Origin: Paraniabella hibiscisoli
GTDB lineage: Bacteria; Bacteroidota; Bacteroidia; Chitinophagales; Chitinophagaceae
Direction: 5' to 3'
Length of the DNA stretch: 64,000 nt
NCBI RefSeq assembly: GCF_022512515.1
Contig: NZ_JAKWBK010000001.1
Coordinates: forward strand, 2,170,001 to 2,234,000
Below are positions 53,078 to 63,409 of this stretch, in pieces. Each line of letters starts with the position of its first letter. Positions within the stretch are counted from its first letter, which is position 1. The notes under the pieces were generated by a model. That model saw only the letters and a program-made list of their open reading frames with translations, made no database searches and had not been told where the DNA came from. The position numbers and the translations under genes were made by a program.

Positions 53078-53301
53078 ATGGCCAGAGCGGAAAAAAATAT
53101 GAGATAACGGAAGAAGAGGATTTGTCTTCGGTGGTAAACGAGCCCGAGGTGCCGTTCATGAAGTGTTTCTCTTCACAAGAAGAAGCTGAACATTACAACA
53201 TAAAGAAGCGACTGCAAAAGTCAGATATGGAACGCTTACAGACCCTTTGCCGGCTGATACGAATAGGTAAAATGTTATCCGGAGCCAAAACTGTAGGGTA
53301 A
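53078..53301 (+). CDS. Small conserved hypothetical protein (frame break at ~53094)
   Basis: The ATG at 53078 is followed by a stop after nine codons, but adding one A to the A7 run 53091-53097 opens a frame of 74 residues beginning MARAEKKYEITEEEDLSSVV, with ITEEEDLSS and PEVPFMKCFSSQEEAEHYN, ending LIRIGKMLSGAKTVG. The composition is charged and helical. It sits between ruvC and atpB. The same reasoning that repairs its neighbours supports this gene, but no family is recognised. Confidence 0.5.
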
Positions 53302-53432
53302 TTCTTAATAAAGGGTTATCGTGAAAAAATAAAAAGAATTCAGGAAGAGGGAGATGGTAATTCATAGCCTCTAAAATTGATCATTTATTAACTTTTCAAT
53401 CCTCAAACCTGCCAATTTTCCCATACTCCCCT

Positions 53433-53440
53433 TATCTTTG
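53433..53440 (+). promoter_or_regulatory. -7 box TATCTTTG of the atp operon
   Basis: TATCTTTG fits TAnnTTTG and lies 20 nt before the atpB ATG; a TTG -33 box is not evident. Confidence 0.5.
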
Positions 53441-53459
53441 CGCCAAATTTCAGCGAATT

Positions 53460-54898
<1,439 letters not shown>

Positions 54899-55112
54899 TA
54901 GCTTCATCAAAAATTTTACTGCATCTAAAGCAAAGGGCGGCGGGTGCAGTATTAATTTAGTTCTTTATTATGTCGATATCAGTATTTTGATCTAAAGATC
55001 GTGATACTGCTATATATCATATCAACTATTAGTTTACATGTTTAAAAGTTGAAAGGTTTACAGGTGCGCCCTGTTAACTTGTCAACTTATAACTTATCAA
55101 CTTTATAAAACA
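54899..55112 (+). promoter_or_regulatory. Structured 214-nt spacer between atpE and atpF
   Basis: Three stems are visible: TACTGCA/TGCAGTA (54917-54923 with 54945-54951); CAGTAT-GATC/GATC-ATACTG (54980-55009); GTT-ACAGG/CCTGT-AAC (55056-55078). An outer AAAGTTGA (55045-55052) can pair with TCAACTT at 55082-55088 or TCAACTTT at 55097-55104, next to the atpF start. No coding sequence and no poly-T terminator follow the stems. Confidence 0.55.
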
Positions 55113-55607
55113 ATGGGATTAGTTACTCCAGACCTCGGTTATTTTGTATGGGCACTTGTAGCCTTCTTAGTGGTATTCCTGATACTGAAAAAGTTTGCCT
55201 GGAAACCTATTTTAAAATCTTTAAACGAGCGTGAGCAAAATATTGCCGGCGCTATTGCTTCTGCTGAAAAAGTAAAAGCAGAAATGGCCCAGTTGCAAAA
55301 TGAGAACGAAGCTTTATTAGCTAAAGCGCGTGAAGAAAGAGCCGCTTTATTGAAAGAAGCACGCGAGACAAAGGATAAGATCATTAACGAAGCGAAAGAG
55401 CAGGCTAAAACGGAAGCATCCAAAATTATTGCTGATGCTCAGCAGGCTATTAATGCTCAGAAAATGGCTGCTTTAACCGAAGTGAAAAATGAAGTGGGCA
55501 AGCTGGTTGTAGAAGTAAGCGAGAAAATTCTGAAACAGGAATTGAGCGGGGCTAACAAACAGGAAGCACATATCAACAGTTTGGTTGACAGTGTTAAATT
55601 GAACTAG
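55113..55607 (+). CDS. atpF: F0F1 ATP synthase subunit b
   Basis: An intact frame of 164 residues. A single N-terminal transmembrane helix (LGYFVWALVAFLVVFLILKK) is followed by a long charged coiled coil (LQNENEALLAKAREERAALL), the peripheral stalk. It links F0 subunit a to delta. The start is preceded by the structured spacer. Confidence 0.96.
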   Translation: MGLVTPDLGYFVWALVAFLVVFLILKKFAWKPILKSLNEREQNIAGAIASAEKVKAEMAQLQNENEALLAKAREERAALLKEARETKDKIINEAKEQAKTEASKIIADAQQAINAQKMAALTEVKNEVGKLVVEVSEKILKQELSGANKQEAHINSLVDSVKLN

Positions 55608-55673
55608 TCGATTTTAGATCGGTTAGCAGGGTAGTAAGAATATTAATCTGAAATATTAAATTGTAATTATAAA

Positions 55674-56237
55674 ATGCTGAATCCCCGGTTAGCACATAGA
55701 TACGCAAAAGCACTACTGGATATTGCGGTAGAAAAAGGACAGTTGGATCAGGTGTTTGCAGATATTCAGTGGTTGCAGGCTGTATGTAAATCTAACAGCG
55801 ATTTTGTGAGTTTGCTGCGTAGCCCTATTATTAAGGCAGACAAAAAGCAGAAGATTGTTGAGGCTGTAGCTAAAGGCAATATTGGTGAGATTACTACTGG
55901 TTTTATCCGTTTGCTGATAAGCAAGGCAAGGGAGTCTTATTTACCAGAAATACTTACCGAGTTTGTGTCTTTATATAAGAGACATAATAATATCAATACG
56001 GTAAAGCTTACAACTGCTGTTGCTGTTAGTGATGCTACCAGGGATGGTATTATTGCACAGGTGAAGAAAGCAGCAGGTGTTGAAAAAGTAGAATTGGAAG
56101 AAACGGTAAATCCTGATATTATTGGAGGTTTTGTGTTGGAGATGGGCGATAAGATGGTAGATGCCAGTATCGCCTATGATCTTAGAGAGGTGGCTAAGCA
56201 ATTTAAGAATAACGACTTTATTTATAAGGTACGATAG
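55674..56237 (+). CDS. atpH: F0F1 ATP synthase subunit delta
   Basis: An intact frame of 187 residues beginning MLNPRLAHRYAKALLDIAVE, with the conserved C-terminal VNPDIIGGFVLEMGDKMVDA. Delta ties the stalk to the F1 head. It is last in the operon; atpA does not follow, and a perfect terminator lies 27 nt beyond the stop. Confidence 0.95.
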   Translation: MLNPRLAHRYAKALLDIAVEKGQLDQVFADIQWLQAVCKSNSDFVSLLRSPIIKADKKQKIVEAVAKGNIGEITTGFIRLLISKARESYLPEILTEFVSLYKRHNNINTVKLTTAVAVSDATRDGIIAQVKKAAGVEKVELEETVNPDIIGGFVLEMGDKMVDASIAYDLREVAKQFKNNDFIYKVR

Positions 56238-56261
56238 GATATTCTTGAATACCAGAGATTA

Positions 56262-56290
56262 TTGAGTCTGCAATATATTGCAGACTTTTT
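56262..56290 (+). terminator. Rho-independent terminator after atpH
   Basis: AGTCTGCAAT (56265-56274) and ATTGCAGACT (56277-56286) are perfect inverted copies with a two-base centre, followed by TTTTT. It ends the atpBEFH transcript. Confidence 0.92.
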
Positions 56291-56344
56291 ATGCATGCAA
56301 CTCTCCCTTAAACATTATCGTCTTGTGGTTACCAATTTAACTTT

Positions 56345-56932
56345 ATGAGGATACCACCTTTTTTAATTATTCTTTTTGTTCTTACCGGATCGATTTTGCC
56401 AGCTAGTGCACAGAATAGAATTAGCAATATTGATCTACCTGCAGCGCAGCAGTTGCACAAAATCAAATTATCCGTTTTAGGGCTTACGTACCAATGGGAG
56501 AAACCTGTTAGCCGTAAATCGGTGATTACGCTTGAAGGCGGTGTCGCTGGTGGTATGTCTTTTAGCGCAGGTTCTGTTAGCGGGACCGAATTTCGGTATG
56601 CAATAGTTCCCGAATTGGGCATCGGTTTTAGAAACTACTATAACCTGGACAAACGTTTTAAGAAAGGAAAGAAAATAGATAATAATGCCGCCAATTTTAT
56701 AGCAACAGATGTTTTTATAAACGGTAATCCAATCCTGTCTTCGGGCAACATAACAGCACGGGAAGCGGTTGGCCTTACAGCTGCCTGGGGTATGCAGCGA
56801 TCTTTGTCCTCTCGAATAAATTTTGAGTGGCAGGCCGGTGTAATCGGCGGCACCGATTTTAAAGATTGGGTGATAGCCCCGAACTTGAGAATTGCTTTTA
56901 GCTTTTTAGCAGGGAAGAGAGGTTCCCATTAA
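56345..56932 (+). CDS. Secreted protein, likely small outer-membrane barrel
   Basis: An intact frame of 195 residues with a signal peptide (LIILFVLTGSILPASAQ). The rest alternates hydrophobic and polar residues as in beta strands (LTYQWEKPVSRKSVITLEGG; ELGIGFRNYYNLDKR; NFEWQAGVIGG-like) and ends in a strand (PNLRIAFSFLAGKR). It looks like the outer-membrane beta-barrel proteins common in this phylum. The 3' end overlaps the convergent phosphoesterase gene by 27 nt. Confidence 0.65.
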   Translation: MRIPPFLIILFVLTGSILPASAQNRISNIDLPAAQQLHKIKLSVLGLTYQWEKPVSRKSVITLEGGVAGGMSFSAGSVSGTEFRYAIVPELGIGFRNYYNLDKRFKKGKKIDNNAANFIATDVFINGNPILSSGNITAREAVGLTAAWGMQRSLSSRINFEWQAGVIGGTDFKDWVIAPNLRIAFSFLAGKRGSH

Positions 56933-58167
56933 AATTGCTATTTTTTTTACTATATAATTGCCAACTTCGCTTCCATCATCTTTCAGCATTTTTAAAGAAA
57001 GCTCCTGTTGATTGGCTTTTACTTTTATCAGCGTTCTGTTACCATCTTTAGGTCCGCCTCCAATAATGATGGGGTAGCTATGTTTACCTTTTTCGGGTGC
57101 AAACACTCCGAACTTGTGGGTGTGGCCTGAGATTACTATGTCAACTTTATATTGATCAAAAAGCGGTGCAAATAATTCACGGCAATGAAGGGGACCATGC
57201 CAATCGCCCGAGTAAAAGTGAGGGATATGCATCATTACTACTCTGAACGGTGCTTTTTTAAAGGCTGGAGTTTGCATCTCTTTTTCCAGCCAGGCGGCTT
57301 GTTCCCTGCGATACGAATCAAAATCTACAACACCTGCATACACAGCGCATCATCCGGCTTGTCTTCGCCGGTGTCAAGCACAATATTATAAACAGGCCCC
57401 CATTGGTAAGAGTAGTAATATTTACCAGAAGGCGATGTAAAATAGTCAGCCAGTTCGCGACTGTACTTGCCTCTTGTTTCATGATTTCCTCTTACAAAAA
57501 GAAAGGGTTTGCTACTTGCAAAGCTCTCCAGGCAGGGCGCGAGCATGTGGTTGATGATCTGCTGTTCGTCGGTTTGATAGTCGAACATATCACCGTTAAA
57601 GAACACATAGTCGTACGGATCATTTCCATTCAGCTTCATTAGGTGAGGTATAGATTGAGGACGATCGTGAATGTCATTCATGATCAGCCAACTCACTTCT
57701 TTGGCTTTGGGTTCTACAGTTTTGAAAGTACGGGTATCACTGGTAATGCTTTCTCCATAAACCAGCTTATAAGGTTGAAATTCGAGAATTTCTTTAGAAA
57801 CTACACGATAGGTATAGGTTGTATTAGGTTTTAAATTGCTTAAACGAACTGCATTCACCCTATTGTAAGCATTTACCAAACCATCTTTAATTTCATGCGC
57901 TTTTTGATTGAGCTGATCTCCTTCTCCATATTCTACCCAGCTATAACAAAGCTTGTTGGTAATCCACATAATGCTCATTCCATTTTCTGAGGGAGCCTGC
58001 AGGTAAGGCTGTGACAAAAAGATATGTCCTTCTGCGGGATGGGCTGACAGCTCATTTATGTTTTTTACAAGGGGTGTTGTGTTACCAACGCCCAATACAC
58101 CCAGAAGACTTGCTTTGGATATATTTCCAATAAAATCCCGGCGTTTTAATGACGACTTTGTTTGCAT
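56906..58167 (-). CDS. Tat-exported metallophosphoesterase with N-terminal Fn3-like domain (frame break at ~57346)
   Basis: About 420 residues after adding one base near 57341-57350. The N-terminus SSLKRRDFIGNISKASLLGV is a twin-arginine type signal. A purple-acid-phosphatase-type N-domain follows (LQAPSENGMSIMWITNKLCY; LKPNTTYTYRVVSKE), then the metal ligands NDIHDRP, FFNGDMFDY, RGNHETRGKYS, VVMMHIPHFY and VISGHTHKFG. It likely hydrolyses phosphate esters in the periplasm. Confidence 0.88.
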
Positions 58168-58334
58168 AACAGGAGTATTTAGTTCGATGGACTTATAATA
58201 CGTTCTAACCCATCTTTAGCAGGGCGTGTAAATTTTTATAAAGATAGGAGATGGCGCAGGTTATTTGCAGCGCAAACGTTTGAACTAAATGTTATCTTTC
58301 AGTACCGTCTTAAATCTGAGGATAGTTAACGACG

Positions 58335-58889
58335 CTATGAATTTTTATTTCTAACGCGTTTATAAATCCTGATGGCTAGCATCAAAATGATTACCAAAAG
58401 TACCGTGCCTACAAGTCCCCAAACCAGGCTGATGCCTTGTTTTACTACCACAAGCATCACAATGCTGATCAAAAGAAGGGTGGCTGCTTCATTCCACATT
58501 CTCAGTTGCTGGGAGCTGAGCGTGAATAGACCTTTTAATTGTTGTTTGAAAATGCGATGCGTGTATAAATGATATCCATAAAGAAAAACCACTAAAATCA
58601 GTTTAAGCAACAACCATAAACCTTCTTTGTGTAGTAAAACAGATTGCCAGGAACCCTTAAAGAGAACGGAGAGCCCAAAGATCAAAGTTAAAATTGCCGA
58701 TGGCCAGGTTATGCCGTACCAGAGCCTTTTCATCATAATGGCGAACTGTGATTGCAATGCCTGTTTCACTGCAGGTTCTTTATCATTGGCTTCTACGTTG
58801 TATATAAGCAGACGCGGCATGTAGAACAGGCCCGCAAACCAGGTTACAACAAAAATGATGTGAATGGCTTTGAAATATAAGTAAGACAT
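58335..58889 (-). CDS. hemJ: Protoporphyrinogen IX oxidase HemJ-like
   Basis: An intact frame of 184 residues from the ATG at 58889 (a TTG at 58901 is possible). It begins SYLYFKAIHIIFVVTWFAGL, with the conserved His and the FYMPRLLIYNVEA loop of HemJ/CopD-like proteins; four to five helices follow, including LWLLLKLILVVFLYGYHLY with a second conserved His. HemJ oxidises protoporphyrinogen IX, the step before ferrochelatase. The gene lies close to hemH, hemA, hemC and hemD, which strengthens the call. Confidence 0.85.
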   Translation of the reverse strand: MSYLYFKAIHIIFVVTWFAGLFYMPRLLIYNVEANDKEPAVKQALQSQFAIMMKRLWYGITWPSAILTLIFGLSVLFKGSWQSVLLHKEGLWLLLKLILVVFLYGYHLYTHRIFKQQLKGLFTLSSQQLRMWNEAATLLLISIVMLVVVKQGISLVWGLVGTVLLVIILMLAIRIYKRVRNKNS

Positions 58890-58926
58890 GTGAATAGTCA
58901 ATAGTGAATGGTCAATGGAGAGGTGA

Positions 58927-59291
58927 TTAGTGTTGCATTCTGGCGTTTATTAGTCCCGTTACCAGTTTAAATGAATTTTGCAAATCAATCCCCAATTGAC
59001 TTAGTGGTAAATTTTTTAAATAGTTTAAGGCTTCAGCAGCATCAAGAATTGCATCAATCTCAACAACCGAACCTCTGGCTATTTCAAAAAATCTTTTTGT
59101 TCAGCTTCTGACTTCCTCGATGCTCCTTCGGCGATGTTTAACAAATTAGATAATGCGGCTCTTCTCATTTGAGATGCCATGGCAAACTTCTCGTAATCGG
59201 GCAGAGCATGACAAAGTCTATAACATTCAATTAAAAGATTTTTAGACACTTTATAAGCTTCCAGGTTTTGATGATTTAATTTTAAAAACAT
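58927..59291 (-). CDS. Four-helix bundle protein, 23S rRNA IVP family (frame break at ~59088)
   Basis: About 121 residues after adding one base in the A6 run 59086-59091. It begins MFLKLNHQNLEAYKVSKNLL and contains MASQMRRAALSNLLNIAEGA, the family signature, then VVEIDAILDAAEALNYLKN after repair. Homologues were first seen in intervening sequences of 23S rRNA genes but are mostly free-standing, forming pentameric bundles of unknown role. Here no rRNA is near. Confidence 0.82.
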
Positions 59292-59348
59292 AGGTAATAA
59301 TTTAGCATCTTAAAGGTACCTAAAAGTCTTTATTCACTCTTCACCTGA

Positions 59349-59822
59349 CTACTCACTTTCTTTCGATATAATTTTGGGATGATGAGTTACTGCAAAATTG
59401 AGGGAATTAGCAATAAAACAAAACTTATTGGCTTCAGCATGTAGCTCTTGAGCTTTGGCCGCCATTTCTTTTGACGAAACAGTGACAACCGGATGTAAGG
59501 TTACCGAGATAAATCGTCCGCTGCCATTGTTTTGTTCCTCCATGATCCCCTCGGCATTGTCTTCATAATGGAGCACTATAATCCCATTCGCACTGCATAA
59601 ATGCAGGAACCAAAGCATGTGACAGTTAGAAATAGAAGCCAGAAATAACTCTTCGGGATTATATTTAGCCGGATTCCCTCTAAAGGATGGATCTGAGCTG
59701 GCTGCTATTTCCGGTTTATTTGCAACAGCAATGATATGGTCTCTTGAGTAACTGGTGTATTCAATTGTGCCGTTGTCATCATGCCAGGAAACAAGGGTTT
59801 TATAATGATGTTTTTTTGTCAT
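59349..59822 (-). CDS. OsmC-family protein
   Basis: An intact frame of 157 residues. The OsmC core includes FRGNPAKYNPEELFLASISN with CHMLWFLHLCSANG, and NKFCFIANSLNFAVTHHPKI. The first Cys (SNCHML) and second (KFCFIA) match positions of the redox pair. It differs from the OsmC at 45677 and belongs to the YhfA/organic-hydroperoxide subgroup. It lies 31 nt after hemH on the same strand, so it may share its transcript. Confidence 0.88.
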   Translation of the reverse strand: MTKKHHYKTLVSWHDDNGTIEYTSYSRDHIIAVANKPEIAASSDPSFRGNPAKYNPEELFLASISNCHMLWFLHLCSANGIIVLHYEDNAEGIMEEQNNGSGRFISVTLHPVVTVSSKEMAAKAQELHAEANKFCFIANSLNFAVTHHPKIISKESE

Positions 59823-59853
59823 ACAATGAAAAAGCCCCTGAGCGGCTTTAAGC

Positions 59854-60902
59854 TTATTGATTAATAGACATTCTTTCGTACGGAGCGTCTTTGGCTTCGT
59901 CGATCAATTGCACCAAGGCATCTACCCATATATCACTGGTATTAACGCAGGGGATATACTCATATTTTTCTCCTCCGTTGGCTATAAAATCCTCCTTACC
60001 TCTTTCTTCAATTTCTTCCAGTGTTTCCAGGCAGTCGCTGATAAAAGAAGGACAAACTACCTTCATTTTCTTTACGCCTTCCTTAGGAAGGTTAGGCAGG
60101 CGCTCCTGTGTGCTGGGCAATAACCAGGGGTCGCGGCCCAGGCGGCTTTGATAACTTTGGGCCCACTGGTTTTTCTTTAATCCTAATTTTTTAGCAACCA
60201 GTTCGCTGGTCATGGTTACCTGGTGCCGGTAACAGGTAGGGTGTGAGTCGCTGGATTTATAACAGCAATTATCTACCTGCATGCAATGTTGTTTAGTAGG
60301 GTCTGTTTTGAGTACATGACGTTCAGGAATGCCGTGATAGCTAAATAGCAGCTGGTCGTAATCATCCTGTAAATAAGGCTTCATACTTTCCGCTAAAGCG
60401 TTGATATAGGCGGGATGCTTATAAAAAGGCGGTACGGTCTTTAATTCAAAGCTGTAATTATATTTTTTGTGGATTTCCTTCATATAAACCACAGCTGTTT
60501 CCCAGCTGCTCATGGCGTAATGAGGATATAAAGGTACCAGGATCACTTCTTCCAGGTCTGGCATTTTCTTTAATAAATTATCGTAGGCTGTTTTAGGGTT
60601 GGGCTTACGATAACGCATGGCGATTTCAACAGGTTCTGTCACTTTTTCCTGCAGCGCTTTTTGCAGGCGCTCAGTAAGCACTACTAATGGAGAGCCCTCT
60701 TCCCACCAGATGGTTTTGTAAGCTTCAGCTGATTTGGGAGCCGGGTTGGTACAATAATCCCCTTTACGAGTAAGGTTCTTAGCCAAAGAGGTTTGTCTAT
60801 TACCCGCTCATCCATCAAAAATTCCTTCAGATACACTTTCAGATCAGGTACACTGGTACTGTCGGGCGAACCCAAGTTCATTAATATAATTCCTGTTTTC
60901 AT
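59854..60902 (-). CDS. hemH: Ferrochelatase (frame break at ~60744)
   Basis: 349 residues after adding one G in the CCCGG stretch near 60741-60746. It begins [20 protein letters not shown] and has [20 protein letters not shown] with the catalytic His and [17 protein letters not shown] with the conserved Glu. Four cysteines ([11 protein letters not shown] and SHPTCYRHQ) recall non-cluster Cys patterns in this family. HemH inserts Fe2+ into protoporphyrin IX. It is divergent from hemA. Confidence 0.95.
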
Positions 60903-61173
60903 TATTCAGTTCGAAGCAGTTTTTAAATGGCTGCTTTAAGGGTATTCTGACAAGGCTTGCTATATCTGCATATAGTATTGAGCAGTTTATGTATACGATA
61001 CCATCCCTGTCTGAATGGACGGGAGTAGCGTTCAATAGTTATTCTTAAGCCAGATCAAAATTTTTTTGCAAAGGTAACAAATAGTTGTGGCGACGCCGCT
61101 AAGTAAAGTATGATTTTGATCATATTATACAATGATATCTTTTTTGCCCAGATGACATTTTTATGACGTGCAG
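60903..61173. promoter_or_regulatory. Divergent hemH-hemA promoter region
   Basis: On the minus strand TACCTTTG (plus 61069-61076) fits the TAnnTTTG -7 box and would give hemH a leader of about 155 nt. That leader includes a GC-rich hairpin (CCATCC near 61002 with GGACGG near 61018). For hemA no good box is seen within the last 60 nt, where the sequence is AT-rich. A 63-codon minus frame here is judged not real. Confidence 0.4.
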
Positions 61174-62447
61174 ATGGACAACCTTATATACATTTGCACC
61201 ACTCAAATGTCTGCAGAAGATTTTCATATTTCAAAACAAGTACTCGATAGGTTTTGCGTTGCGGGAATCAACTACCACAAGGCGGATACCGCTACCCGGG
61301 GCCTGTTTTCCATTAATAACGACCAGTTTGCAAAACTGGCATTAGCTGCCAAAGCAGCCGATCTAAAAAGTGTTTTTGTTGTTTCCACCTGTAACCGTAC
61401 CGAAATTTATGGTTTTGCCGAGTCGGTAATGCAGTTGGTGAACCTTTTATTAGACCAGTGCCGTGCGGACCGGAGCACTTTTTTTGAGTATGCTTATTTA
61501 AAGAACGGCAATCCGGCGTTACAGCATTTGTTTAATGTGGCTTCTGGTTTGGATTCACAAATATTGGGAGACTACGAAATACTGGGACAGATTAAAAAAG
61601 CAATAGATCTGTCAAAAGCCAACAATATGATCGGTCCGGTGATGGATCGTACCCTGAATTTTGTATTTCAGGCCTCAAAAAGAGTGAAAACGGATACCGC
61701 GCTTAGCAATGGAACTGTTTCGGTATCGTTTGCTGCCATTGAATTATTGCAGGCGATTCCGGACCTGACTGAAAAAAGATATTAGTGATAGGGGCAGGTA
61801 AATTTGGTGCGAATGTTTGCAAAAACCTGGTGACCTACTTTCCTGGTGTAAGCCTTACGGTAATGAACCGCACTGATGACACGGCTTATGCATTGTCACA
61901 GGCCAGCCGGATTTTATTTTCATCTTATAAAGACAAAAGCGAAGCCATTGCAGAGGCTGATGTAGTTATTGTATGCACCAATGCCAATGAGCCTACAGTG
62001 CTGCCTTCGCACTTTAACGAAACCGATGACAAGCTGATTCTCGACCTCTCGGTTCCGGTGAATGTACACCCTGATGTAAAACAAATGAAGGGTAAGCTGG
62101 TGATTGATGTGGATGAGATTTCTACTACTATTTTAGATAAAACCCTGGCTAAGCGGAGGGACGAAGTGCCTAAAGCGGAAGCCATTATAGAGTATTACAC
62201 CCAGGAGTTCTGGCAGTGGTTAAAAGACTATCGTTATGCCCTGCATTTAAAAACCTGGAAAAGTAAGCTCGAAGAAATTGATAAATTGCAACTGCATCCT
62301 TGTGAGTTTGCCAGAGATGCGCAGCTAAAACAACAAACGGTGAAAGCCCAGAAGGCCGTAAAACAATTAGCTGTAAATCTGAAAACAAAAAATGATAAAG
62401 GCTGTCAGTTCATCAATTTGATCAATGATTACCTGCAAATGTCCTGA
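61174..62447 (+). CDS. hemA: Glutamyl-tRNA reductase (frame break at ~61775)
   Basis: About 424 residues after adding one A at 61772-61777. The catalytic Cys is in VVSTCNRTEIYGF, the conserved NVASGLDSQILGDYEILGQI follows, and the NADPH-binding domain begins VIGAGKFGANVCKNL directly after the repair. It reduces Glu-tRNA to glutamate-1-semialdehyde, the first committed step of haem synthesis. The start is uncertain: GTG at 61168, ATG at 61174 and ATG at 61210 are in frame. The stop shares one base with the hemC ATG. Confidence 0.94.
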
Positions 62448-63409
62448 TGCAAAATAATCCTATCCGAATCGGAACCAGAGAAAGTCAGCTGGCAGTATGG
62501 CAAGCCGACCTGGTAAAAAAACTACTCGAAGACAATGGCCACGCTGCAGAGCTGGTTTTTATAAAAAGCGAAGGCGATATCGACCTCGTTACCCCTTTAT
62601 ATGCAATGGGCGTGCAAGGCGTATTTACCCGTAGTCTTGATGCTGCTTTGTTGAATAACCGCATTGATATAGCCGTACATAGCATGAAAGATGTGCCGGT
62701 GCAATTGCCGCAAGGTATTGTGCAGGCTGCGGTGCTGGAAAGGGCGAGCTATAAAGATATTTTAGTTTACAGAGAGCAGTTGACGGATGATAGTATCACG
62801 CAGATCCGTCAGGGATTTCAGTCAACTGACAACCAACAACTGTCATCTCTCCTTATTGCTACCAGCAGTATTCGTCGCAAAGCACAGTGGCTCAATCGTT
62901 ATCCCGGTAGTGTTGTAGAGAATTTGCGGGGCAATGTTAATACCCGTTTAAAGAAAGTAGAAGAGAGTAATTGGCATGGAGCCATTTTTGCGGCGGCAGG
63001 CCTGGATCGGATCAATGTAAGGCCTCAAAGCAGCATTGACCTCGATTGGATGTTACCGGCTCCTGCGCAAGGTGCCATTATGGTGGTATCCCGTAGCGGA
63101 GACGAGAAAATATTGGATGCTTTCGCGCCAATCAATCATGCTGACACAGCCACTGCCGTTAAGGTAGAAAGAGATTTCCTGAGCGCATTGATGGGCGGCT
63201 GTTCTACCCCGATAAGCGCATTGGCTGAAGTTACCCCGGATCATATCCTGTTTAAAGGGAATATTATATCGCCTGATGGCTTGCAAAAAGTAGCTGTTGA
63301 ACTCACTTTTGGTAAAGAAGAGGCCAATGAAGCCGGAACAAGTGCGGGACAGCAGGTTTTAGAGCAGGGTGGTCGTGAAATTGTGAATGCATTTAAAAAT
63401 GCAAAATAG
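62447..63409 (+). CDS. hemC: Porphobilinogen deaminase (hydroxymethylbilane synthase)
   Basis: An intact frame of 320 residues. It begins NPIRIGTRESQLAVWQADLV, has the HSMKDVPVQLPQG motif, the RRKAQ motif (ATSSIRRKAQWLNRYPG) and the cofactor-bearing Cys in SALMGGCSTPISALAE. HemC links four porphobilinogens into hydroxymethylbilane. Between the KDILVY and ATSSIRR motifs the chain is about 14 residues longer than in E. coli HemC; the extra DNA contains CAACTGACAACCAACAACTG, reminiscent of local intergenic repeat words. Translation is coupled to hemA (TGATG). Confidence 0.95.
   Translation: MQNNPIRIGTRESQLAVWQADLVKKLLEDNGHAAELVFIKSEGDIDLVTPLYAMGVQGVFTRSLDAALLNNRIDIAVHSMKDVPVQLPQGIVQAAVLERASYKDILVYREQLTDDSITQIRQGFQSTDNQQLSSLLIATSSIRRKAQWLNRYPGSVVENLRGNVNTRLKKVEESNWHGAIFAAAGLDRINVRPQSSIDLDWMLPAPAQGAIMVVSRSGDEKILDAFAPINHADTATAVKVERDFLSALMGGCSTPISALAEVTPDHILFKGNIISPDGLQKVAVELTFGKEEANEAGTSAGQQVLEQGGREIVNAFKNAK

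Noticed and set aside
60844-61035. 63-codon minus-strand frame between hemH and hemA
   Set aside because: It overlaps the hemH 5' end in another frame, has no recognisable domain, and lies in the leader and promoter region.
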